5,086 nucleotides of DNA from JBDKJS01 sp039806065. GTDB taxonomy: Bacteria > Bacteroidota > Bacteroidia > AKYH767-A > 2013-40CM-41-45. The number at the start of each line of letters is the position of its first letter. Positions within the stretch are counted from its first letter, which is position 1. The stretch is taken from contig JBDKJS010000021.1 in NCBI GenBank assembly GCA_039806065.1, positions 1-5,086 on the forward strand, in the 5' to 3' direction. Under the pieces are notes generated by a model, which saw nothing but the letters and a program-made list of their open reading frames with translations, was not told the origin of the DNA and ran no database searches. This document shows positions 1-5,086 of the stretch, piece after piece. A program made the translations under genes and the position numbers.

Positions 1-164
1 TGAAAGGAGTAAACTATCCAAAGGGGTTGATAACATGGTTACGTGAAATTGGCCCCGAAAATGTTTATGCACGCCTGGTCAAACTCTATGAATACTATCA
101 TGAACCACGCTATAGGCCTTCTGCAGGATTAAAGGCCATGATAGGTACTGAACATTGGTATTAG
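1..164 (+). CDS. 3-hydroxyacyl-CoA dehydrogenase, C-terminal end (partial)
   Basis: The last 53 codons of a gene that begins before the window are read in the frame starting at base 3 and end at TAG 162-164. The translated piece contains GVNYPKGLITW near its start and YRPSAGLKAM near its end. This spacing, GVNYPxG..W..IG then RYRPS..L, is the pattern of the second C-terminal domain of PaaH/FadB-type NAD-dependent 3-hydroxyacyl-CoA dehydrogenases. These enzymes oxidise 3-hydroxyacyl-CoA to 3-oxoacyl-CoA in fatty-acid or phenylacetate degradation in the cytoplasm. The NAD-binding Rossmann domain and the catalytic residues lie outside the window, so substrate and exact family member cannot be decided. 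The gene converges on the BFN gene and shares 4 bases with it. Its closeness to etfBA fits beta-oxidation, although it is on the other strand. The family assignment is fairly secure and the gene symbol is not. Confidence 0.78.
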   Translation, partial: KGVNYPKGLITWLREIGPENVYARLVKLYEYYHEPRYRPSAGLKAMIGTEHWY

Positions 165-763
165 TTTTGTTTTCGTCTATTGATCTCGTCTCGAATTCTA
201 CTAGCCTTCTCATACGCCTCATCATCAAGTGCTTTCTTGAGAAGTTCACTTAATTCTTCGGTGCTGGTTGTGGCCAATTCATTTTCAGTGAGCTTGGTTG
301 GGCTGCCAGTTTTCTCAGCTGCTGGTTCGCCAAATCCTTCAAAATTATCAGAGTCGTCCATTTGAACGCCAGCCGTGGACAATATAAAATCGTAGGTATA
401 TATCGGGCAGCTAAATCGCATGGCTATAGCTATGGCATCACTTGTTCTGGCATCAATTTCTTTGGTGTCTCTTCCATCGCTGCAAACTATCTTTGCATAA
501 AATACTCCTTCGATTAAATTGTAGATGACAATTTCTTCTACATTAATCAAAAATGCACTTGCAAAACTCTTGAACAAATCATGGGTAAGTGGCCTAGTAG
601 GAGTCATCTTTTCCATTTCAATGGCGATGCTTTGAGCTTCGAATGAACCTATTATAATGGGCAATCTTCGTGTTCCCTTCTCTTCGTTTAAGATCAAGGC
701 ATAAGCTCCAGTTTGAGTTTGACTATATGATAAACCTACTATTTCTAATTTAATCTTTTTCAT
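161..763 (-). CDS. Bifunctional nuclease (BFN/DUF151) family protein with C-terminal UVR motif
   Basis: A complete 200-residue protein without signal peptide or membrane segment, so probably cytoplasmic. Residues 1 to about 132 form a BFN (DUF151) domain. It shows RLPIIIG at 33-39, RPLTHDLF at 57-64 and DARTSDAIAIAMR at 104-116, all hallmarks of the family. BFN proteins are named after a plant member reported to have DNase and RNase activity; the bacterial function is poorly settled. Residues 134-167 are an acidic, Ser/Thr-rich linker. Residues 168-198 (STEELSELLKKALDDEAYEKA, then RIRDEINRR) form a UVR motif, the helical hairpin through which UvrB and UvrC bind each other, also found in Clp-related and other proteins. 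ATG 761-763 gives the normal N-terminus; upstream is AGGTATTTT, at best a weak ribosome site. It lies 99 bp behind etfA on the same strand and could be read through from it. Nuclease activity is a family label and is not shown by this sequence. Confidence 0.9.
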   Translation of the reverse strand: MKKIKLEIVGLSYSQTQTGAYALILNEEKGTRRLPIIIGSFEAQSIAIEMEKMTPTRPLTHDLFKSFASAFLINVEEIVIYNLIEGVFYAKIVCSDGRDTKEIDARTSDAIAIAMRFSCPIYTYDFILSTAGVQMDDSDNFEGFGEPAAEKTGSPTKLTENELATTSTEELSELLKKALDDEAYEKASRIRDEINRRKQN

Positions 764-862
764 AAAATACCTAGCCTTGATTGCGGTAATATGGGGTCTT
801 TCGGCTATTGTGGTTAATTTAATTTATCGAATATAGTAAAACTCTTACGAAAGAATACCAAA

Positions 863-1840
863 CTAGTTTTGCGAAGCTTTAAAAGTTTTAGCTGCTGAAA
901 TGAGTTTGGGTACTATTTCAAAGGCATCGCCTACTATTCCATAATCGGCTGCCTTGAAAAATGGGGCTTCAGGATCTTTATTCACCACCACTATCACTTT
1001 TGAAGAGGAAACGCCTGCCAAGTGCTGAATGGCGCCCGAAATTCCTATGGCGATGTATAAGTTAGGGCTAATGGCAATACCAGTTTGACCTACGTGTTCG
1101 CTATGTGGTCGCCACCCTGCATCACTAACTGGTTTTGAACAAGCTGTTGCAGCTCCTAGTGTATTTGCTAGTTCCTCTATCATCCCCCAATTCTCGGGCC
1201 CTTTCATTCCCCTGCCTGCGCTTATCACCAGTTCGGCATCTGGCAGTGCTACTTTATCATTGCTGCGAATGGTTTCTTTAACTTTTATATTGAAATCATT
1301 GGCGCCAAAGGCTACTGCCAATTGGTTTACTGAGGCTGTTTGCCTATTTTCAACTACCTTATAGGAGTTAGGCACCATGCTAATTACTTTTACTTCACTT
1401 TGCAAAGAAACAGTGGCGATTGCTTTACCTGAATAGGCTCCTTTTTTTATTTTAAATCCTGATGATGTATCAGGCATTTCAATCACATTTTCAGCTAGAG
1501 CGGCCTTCAGCTTTATGGCCACTCTTGGCGCTAAACCTTTACCACTAAATGATGCAGAAAGTATTACCACATTTGCCTTGGCTGTTTGTGCGGCTTGAGC
1601 CACTACACTAGCATAAGCTATGGGATTAAATGTATTCACCCTTTCATCGACACAATGGTGGATGGTTTTTACCCCATAATTCCCCAATGATACAAGTGCT
1701 GCAGTTTCAATACTTCCAATCGCTACTGCCTGGGCATCTACCCCTAATTTTGTGGCTAGGGCTACCCCATAACTTATGGCCTCATAGGTTGACTTCTTGA
1801 ACCCTCCTTGGGTGGCTTCGGCATATATAAGTACACTCAT
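863..1840 (-). CDS. etfA: Electron transfer flavoprotein subunit alpha
   Basis: A complete 325-residue EtfA of usual length. With EtfB it forms the soluble heterodimer that carries electrons from acyl-CoA dehydrogenases to the respiratory chain through ETF:quinone oxidoreductase. The N-terminal domain (about 1-190) is the ETF alpha/beta fold, starting MSVLIYAEA. The C-terminal FAD-binding domain (about 200-320) is very well kept: GRG at 209-211, GPENWGMIEELA at 214-225, SKPVSDAGW at 235-243, VGQTG at 250-254, and the family signature LYIAIGISGAIQHLAG at 261-276, followed by NKDPEAPFFKAADYG. FAD contacts known from human ETF map to S235, T253 and H273. The flavin-stacking arginine of the human protein is Lys236 here (AAA codon). 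The start lies 20 bp after the etfB stop, so the two are translated from one message. The stop is TAG. Identification is secure. Confidence 0.97.
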   Translation of the reverse strand: MSVLIYAEATQGGFKKSTYEAISYGVALATKLGVDAQAVAIGSIETAALVSLGNYGVKTIHHCVDERVNTFNPIAYASVVAQAAQTAKANVVILSASFSGKGLAPRVAIKLKAALAENVIEMPDTSSGFKIKKGAYSGKAIATVSLQSEVKVISMVPNSYKVVENRQTASVNQLAVAFGANDFNIKVKETIRSNDKVALPDAELVISAGRGMKGPENWGMIEELANTLGAATACSKPVSDAGWRPHSEHVGQTGIAISPNLYIAIGISGAIQHLAGVSSSKVIVVVNKDPEAPFFKAADYGIVGDAFEIVPKLISAAKTFKASQN

Positions 1841-1846
1841 TGTCTG

Positions 1847-1860
1847 TAATTTTAAAATTA
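1847..1860. repeat. 14-bp perfect AT-only palindrome between etfB and etfA
   Basis: TAATTTTAAAATTA equals its own reverse complement and fills most of the 20-bp gap between the etfB stop and the etfA start. As RNA it could fold only into a weak A-U hairpin, so it is unlikely to terminate transcription. It may simply reflect A/T-rich spacer sequence that keeps the etfA start unstructured. Confidence 0.5.
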
Positions 1861-2598
1861 TTATATTATCTTTTTTTCTGTCCTAATTAAATCAAAAAGC
1901 TGATTAACATCTTCTGGATTGATCATTTTAACAGCACTCCTAGTAAGAGGTTTTTCATATTGTTCCAATGTGCTCAGTGTGTCCACGGCTATTGGTTCAA
2001 CTACCGTTAAAGGTTTAGTTCTACTGGCCATAATACCTCGCATGTTAGGTATTTTTGGTTCAGCCATTCCTTCACTAGCTCCTGCTACCAATGGCAAGGT
2101 ACAAGTTACCACTTCTTTTCCCCCTTCAATTTCTCTTTCAAGAGTGGCTTCATTACCAGTAATGTCTAGTTTCTTTGCGAACAATATACTGGGCACATCC
2201 AATAATTCAGCAATCATCACCGGAACCGAAGATCCATTGTGATCTGCACTTTCTCTTCCGCAGAGTACTAAAGTATACCCGTTGGTCGATGCGTAATGCG
2301 CTATCTGGCTAGCAACAAAATATGCATCACGAGGTGCTGCATTCACTCTAACGGCATCATGCGCTCCTATTGCCAGTGCTTTGCGAATGGTTGCCTCCGT
2401 GGTGGCATCGCCCACATTAATAGCAGTTACGGTACCTCCATTGGCTTCGGCTAGCTCTATAGCTCTTGCCAAAGCTATCTCATCATATGGGTTGATGATG
2501 AAGGTAACACCATCGGTAATGAATTGCTTATTGTCGGCTGAAAAATTAATTTTTGCAGTTGTATCAGGCACATTGCTTATGCAAACAAGTATTTTCAT
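1861..2598 (-). CDS. etfB: Electron transfer flavoprotein subunit beta
   Basis: A complete 245-residue EtfB, the subunit that holds AMP in canonical ETF and carries the loop that docks onto acyl-CoA dehydrogenases. The sequence starts MKILVCISNVPDT and shows INPYDEIALARAIELAE at 35-51, CGRESADHNGSSVP at 113-126 (nucleotide-binding loop) and EGMAEPKIPNMRGIMASRTKP at 176-196 (recognition loop and following signature). The C-terminal arm, 220-245, reaches onto EtfA in known structures. Two sites differ from the human type: the loop lacks the usual D-x-x-x-Q-T/V form, and Met178 takes the place of the anchor leucine. It is the first gene of the etfB-etfA unit. The ATG (2596-2598) has an A-rich leader, GTAAAAA, instead of a Shine-Dalgarno site, as is common in Bacteroidota. 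Electron-transfer type (canonical or bifurcating) cannot be proven from these residues; the neighbourhood, with no fixCX genes in view, favours canonical beta-oxidation ETF. Confidence 0.96.
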   Translation of the reverse strand: MKILVCISNVPDTTAKINFSADNKQFITDGVTFIINPYDEIALARAIELAEANGGTVTAINVGDATTEATIRKALAIGAHDAVRVNAAPRDAYFVASQIAHYASTNGYTLVLCGRESADHNGSSVPVMIAELLDVPSILFAKKLDITGNEATLEREIEGGKEVVTCTLPLVAGASEGMAEPKIPNMRGIMASRTKPLTVVEPIAVDTLSTLEQYEKPLTRSAVKMINPEDVNQLFDLIRTEKKII

Positions 2599-2655
2599 TT
2601 TTTACTTTTTCTATTATGCGTAAAAATAATATTTTAGAATGATAATAATAAGCCG

Positions 2656-2686
2656 CGAAAGTAGTATTTTAGTTGCAATATATGAA
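2656..2686 (-). promoter_or_regulatory. Possible Bacteroidota-type promoter for etfBA
   Basis: Reading the minus strand, TACTTTCG (2663-2656) matches the Bacteroidota -7 consensus TAnnTTTG at five of its six fixed bases and is followed by CGG. TTC (2686-2684) lies 20 bp upstream, where TTG would be expected for the -33 element. The start of transcription would fall about 50 bases before the etfB ATG. The -33 part overlaps the first codons of the divergent TPR gene. Both boxes are imperfect; the main support is position, since this is the only gap before etfB. Confidence 0.35.
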
Positions 2687-3011
2687 CCATAAAGCCATAG
2701 AAAAACGAATTTCAATACTAAAAAGTTATATCGAAGAAGCGCCCAATGATCCTTTTAACTATTACGCACTTGGCTTGGAATTGGTGAATCTTCAACAATA
2801 TGAATCTGCTGACACTTATTTTAAATTTTCGCACCAAGTAGCACCTGATTATTTACCAGTTTACTACCAATGGGCTATGTGCACTTATGCTTTAGGTCGG
2901 GTTGATGAGGCAATAGCTCTAGCCAAACAGGGCGCTGATTTGGCGAAGCAGCTGATGCAATCCAAAACGATGAATGAGCTAAATGGCTTATTAGCGAATT
3001 GGGAATATTAG
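2682..3011 (+). CDS. Small two-TPR-repeat protein of unknown function
   Basis: A 109-residue protein with no signal peptide, probably cytoplasmic. I chose ATG 2682-2684 over the in-frame TTG at 2673 because the extra three residues add nothing and ATG is the commoner start; no clear ribosome site separates them. Residues about 24-57 (PFNYYALGLELVNLQQYESA onward) and 58-91 (LPVYYQWAMCTYALGRVDEA onward) are two tetratricopeptide repeats with the usual small and aromatic residues at the helix contacts. The N-terminal 20 residues and the C-terminal helix, ending ANWEY, probably cap the pair. TPRs bind other proteins or peptides; no catalytic residues are seen. It is divergent from etfB (83 bp between starts) and converges on the large TPR gene with a 4-base stop overlap. 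The partner is unknown. It seems to form a one-gene transcript. Confidence 0.85.
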   Translation: MNHKAIEKRISILKSYIEEAPNDPFNYYALGLELVNLQQYESADTYFKFSHQVAPDYLPVYYQWAMCTYALGRVDEAIALAKQGADLAKQLMQSKTMNELNGLLANWEY

Positions 3012-4828
3012 TTGGGTACATTATCGCCACGCAATTGACGGTAATACTTACGCGCATCAACACTGTACAAGCTTCCAGGAAATTGCAATAATAATTGTTC
3101 AAATAGTGCTTTAGCCTTCTCTGTGTCTTTATAATAATCCATCCATAACAATGCCTTTTGATACAAAGCATCATCTGCAAGTATGCCGCTAGCATCCATG
3201 GCAATCAGTTGATCATAACAGCTATCAGCTAGTGAATAATTTTGTTGTGATGAATAAATTTCAGCCTTTTTAAAAATTACATCATCAATTAGGCTGTGTG
3301 ATGGATAATTATTCGCCAACGAATCTAACTTATTCAAGGCCTGTTCCGGTTGGTGCCGGTAATGTAAAAGGTCTGCATCTGCAAAAATCATTAAAGCGTC
3401 ATATGCCGAATCAATTCCCCCGTTCTCGCTGATGAGCAATGAGAGTTTGGTAGCATCATTGGCAATAAGTTGCGAAGTGGCTGATTTTAATACATCGAGT
3501 TGGGCTTGCGCCCACGAAAAGTCTCCCCTAAAATAATCAAGACGAGCGCTCCGGTATTTGGCCTCCTGACCTAACACATCGTTTTTAAAGGCCTTATCCA
3601 CTTGTGCATACAGCAGGTCGCTATCCCATACGTTTCCCTGAAACAAATAAATGTCGCCAAGCTCTAACTTACACTCCGCTTGTGTTTGAAATCTATTGGT
3701 AGGATAAGTAATGGCTTCTTCTAACAGTGCTATGGCAGAGTCTGGTTTGTTTAAATAAAAAACCCATAAATGCGCTAGCCCTTTTTGAAGTGTGAGGGTG
3801 TTTCCATTTCTACCCAATTCGCCAAGCGTACTCAAATATTGCGCTTCTAGTTGCAATAAGTCAATCATCGTAAATTGAAGTGCCGAAATTAATTTTTGAT
3901 TGCGAACATTGAGTGCCTCAATCTTACTGGGCATGTACATGACATGCTCTTTGCCTTTTTCCATAATGTATTCATAACATTGAAGGGCTACATCATATTG
4001 CTTATTGGCAGCTGCAGTACTAGCAAGTGTAAAAATTCGGTTACTATCTTCCTTGTTTCGCTTGTCTAATGCCTTCGCCTGAAGGAATGCTGATGCAAAA
4101 TCTTTCTGCTGGATAAAAAGCCAAACTAGTACTTCGGCATAGATTTGCTGGCCTGGATTTTTTTGGATTTTTTTCAAGAGAGTGGTGCGTAGCAGCTCGC
4201 CTCGCGAACCATCAGGATCATGTGATACGCGCATCTGCAGGGTGTTCTGTATACTTTGCTGAAGGGTGGGATTTGATTCCAAGGCCTCTATATACTCATC
4301 AATCATGGCACTAAAGTCTCCTTTTTGATAGTATATTTCTGCTAATTCAAAATTAAATCCGTAGCTCCCTCTCAACAATCTTTTCCCTTCCAAATAGGCT
4401 AATCTTGCCGATTCAAGATCTTGTTTGTTAATAAAAGAATTAGCTAAATTACTAATTTGGCCTTGGTCAGGTGTTAATTCCTTAAAAGCCCTTTGCTTAA
4501 GTTCATCTGCTTTTTTATTATTTCCTAGGGCTTGCCATCCTGATGCTTGATCTATGTATAGCGATACATCTTGTGGATTATTTTTTTGTTGTTTAGCAGC
4601 TACTTTTACCACTTTTTCAAATTCTCCTAAGTTGTACAATGATTTGTAATAATTATAATAAACTGCATAAGGATCCTTGTTAAAAATGCGTTCATAGATC
4701 ACCACTGCTTTATCAAATTCACCATTGTAAAAATATTGATCAGCTAAATTTTTATCGCTCTGCGGTGGTTGTGCCATAACTCCTCCAATGGACAATAAAA
4801 AAAATAAAATATATAAATAGCGAATCAT
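3008..4828 (-). CDS. Secreted tetratricopeptide-repeat protein
   Basis: A complete 606-residue protein of unrecognised specific function. Residues 1-19 form a signal peptide: Arg3, a hydrophobic core LYILFFLLSIGGV, and a VMA|QPP signal peptidase I site. There is no lipobox cysteine, so the mature protein should be soluble in the periplasm or loosely envelope-bound. The rest is helical TPR-like repeats. Clear units include 29-52 (ADQYFYNGEFDKAVVIYERI), 160-185 (FELAEIYYQKGDFSAMIDEY), 387-412 (KLELGDIYLFQGNVWDSDLL), 519-545 (FKKAEIYSSQQNYSLADSCY) and 555-583. The last segment, ending LLLQFPGSLYSVDARKYYRQL, resembles the repeats of BamD/YbgF-like envelope scaffolds. No enzyme motif is visible, so a role as a protein-binding scaffold is inferred from the repeats. 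It starts 26 bp after the serS stop and is probably cotranscribed with it, although the functions look unrelated. The stop TAA interlocks with that of the small TPR gene. Confidence 0.9.
   Translation of the reverse strand: MIRYLYILFFLLSIGGVMAQPPQSDKNLADQYFYNGEFDKAVVIYERIFNKDPYAVYYNYYKSLYNLGEFEKVVKVAAKQQKNNPQDVSLYIDQASGWQALGNNKKADELKQRAFKELTPDQGQISNLANSFINKQDLESARLAYLEGKRLLRGSYGFNFELAEIYYQKGDFSAMIDEYIEALESNPTLQQSIQNTLQMRVSHDPDGSRGELLRTTLLKKIQKNPGQQIYAEVLVWLFIQQKDFASAFLQAKALDKRNKEDSNRIFTLASTAAANKQYDVALQCYEYIMEKGKEHVMYMPSKIEALNVRNQKLISALQFTMIDLLQLEAQYLSTLGELGRNGNTLTLQKGLAHLWVFYLNKPDSAIALLEEAITYPTNRFQTQAECKLELGDIYLFQGNVWDSDLLYAQVDKAFKNDVLGQEAKYRSARLDYFRGDFSWAQAQLDVLKSATSQLIANDATKLSLLISENGGIDSAYDALMIFADADLLHYRHQPEQALNKLDSLANNYPSHSLIDDVIFKKAEIYSSQQNYSLADSCYDQLIAMDASGILADDALYQKALLWMDYYKDTEKAKALFEQLLLQFPGSLYSVDARKYYRQLRGDNVPN
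4155..4174. repeat. Tandem decamer with two A7 runs inside the large TPR gene
   Basis: On the + strand GGATTTTTTT occurs twice back to back. On the coding strand this gives two runs of seven A separated by TCC, encoding KKIQKNPG at residues 219-226. The frame is intact here. Loss or gain of one decamer, or slippage in either A run, would break the reading frame. Confidence 0.75.
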
Positions 4829-4854
4829 GAATCTAAATTAATTCTGGCAAATGA

Positions 4855-5086
4855 TTAATTGATGATGCTGAATCCAGTATAGGCTTGCAACACTTCAGGT
4901 ATAACAATACCCTCAACTGTTTGATTGTTTTCTAATAATGCTGCTACAATTCGTGGTAGGGCCAAAGCACTTCCATTCAGTGTGTGCGCATATTGGTTTT
5001 TTCCGTCAGTATCCTTAAACTTCAAATCCATTCTTACACTTTGAAAGGTTTCAAAATTACTTACAGAACTCACCTCTAACCAACGC
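4855..5086 (-). CDS. serS: Serine--tRNA ligase, C-terminal end (partial)
   Basis: The last 77 codons of seryl-tRNA synthetase, which charges tRNA-Ser with serine in the cytoplasm. The frame stays open to the window edge: before the GTG at 5073-5071 it reads R-W-L-E, giving RWLEVSSVSNFETFQ. That GTG is therefore an internal valine codon and not the start. The following HTLNGSALALPRIVAALLEN is class II synthetase motif 3, with the arginine that contacts ATP, and IPEVLQAYTGF is the typical SerRS tail. The protein ends FSIIN. The N-terminal coiled-coil arm and motifs 1 and 2 are outside the window. The downstream TPR gene follows after 26 bp and probably shares its transcript. Identification is secure despite the truncation. 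Confidence 0.95.
   Translation of the reverse strand, partial: RWLEVSSVSNFETFQSVRMDLKFKDTDGKNQYAHTLNGSALALPRIVAALLENNQTVEGIVIPEVLQAYTGFSIIN

Noticed and set aside
115..137. Inverted repeat GGCCTT/AAGGCC with an 11-base loop near the end of the dehydrogenase gene
   Set aside because: Only six pairs, within coding sequence, and no T-run follows it on either strand, so it is not a supported terminator.
838..855. Mini-hairpin on the minus strand after the etfA stop (TTCTT-TCGT-AAGAG followed by TTTT)
   Set aside because: It has the layout of a terminator but only four A-T-rich pairs plus a G-T wobble; too unstable to call.
828..862. Possible promoter for the BFN gene: TATATTCG with TTTG upstream on the minus strand
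   Set aside because: The -7 box is imperfect and the 23-bp spacing is longer than the usual 19-21; read-through from etfA is as likely.
1919..2242. Plus-strand open frames opposite etfB (also 2381-2623) and opposite the BFN gene (180-365)
   Set aside because: They are antisense to conserved genes, have no recognisable motif and no start signals of their own.
2673..2681. TTG start for the small TPR protein
   Set aside because: It adds only three residues ahead of a good ATG and has no better ribosome site.
2875..3204. Minus-strand 109-codon open frame crossing both TPR genes
   Set aside because: It is out of frame with two well-supported genes, shows no domain pattern, and has a composition expected of a shadow frame.
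4836..4860. AATTAAT/ATTAATT inverted repeat over the serS stop codon
   Set aside because: The seven pairs are all A-T with an 11-base loop and no T-run; consistent with random AT-rich spacer.
5071..5073. GTG as start of a 72-residue protein
   Set aside because: The frame continues upstream as RWLE, which belongs to SerRS; the codon is an internal valine.

Overview
The window is about 5.1 kb of AT-rich, gene-dense bacterial chromosome. It most likely comes from the phylum Bacteroidota. The evidence is the protein signatures (serine tRNA ligase C-terminus with RWLEVSSVSNFE, ETF alpha with ACSKPVSDAGWRPHSEHVGQTG, a BFN-UVR protein, an 'AQ' signal-peptide junction), the A-rich leaders without Shine-Dalgarno sites, and a degenerate TAnnTTTG-type promoter box. 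I cannot place it below phylum level from this sequence. There are six genes, two of them cut by the window edges. I see no mobile element, CRISPR array, tRNA or rRNA, and no stretch over 100 bases without a gene.

Left part (1-2598). The C-terminal end of a 3-hydroxyacyl-CoA dehydrogenase on the + strand (1-164) converges on a minus-strand block. In order of transcription that block is etfB (2598-1861), etfA (1840-863) and a bifunctional nuclease-family protein with a C-terminal UVR motif (763-161). EtfB and EtfA together make the FAD/AMP electron transfer flavoprotein, which takes electrons from acyl-CoA dehydrogenases. The neighbouring 3-hydroxyacyl-CoA dehydrogenase acts in the same beta-oxidation chemistry. 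The role of the nuclease-like protein next to them is unclear.

Right part (2599-5086). A short two-TPR protein (2682-3011, +) starts divergently from etfB across an 83-bp gap that holds the likely etf promoter. It converges on a second minus-strand pair: serS (C-terminal end, 5086-4855), followed after 26 bp by a 606-residue secreted TPR-repeat protein (4828-3008), presumably cotranscribed.

Both convergent junctions have the same form. The two opposing stop codons interlock in a 4-base TTAG (161-164 and 3008-3011), leaving no room for a terminator between the genes. I found no clear sign of an undescribed system. The points most worth checking are the interlocked stops, the lineage-type changes at cofactor and partner sites of the ETF, the etf/BFN-UVR linkage, and a tandem A7 decamer in the large TPR gene.
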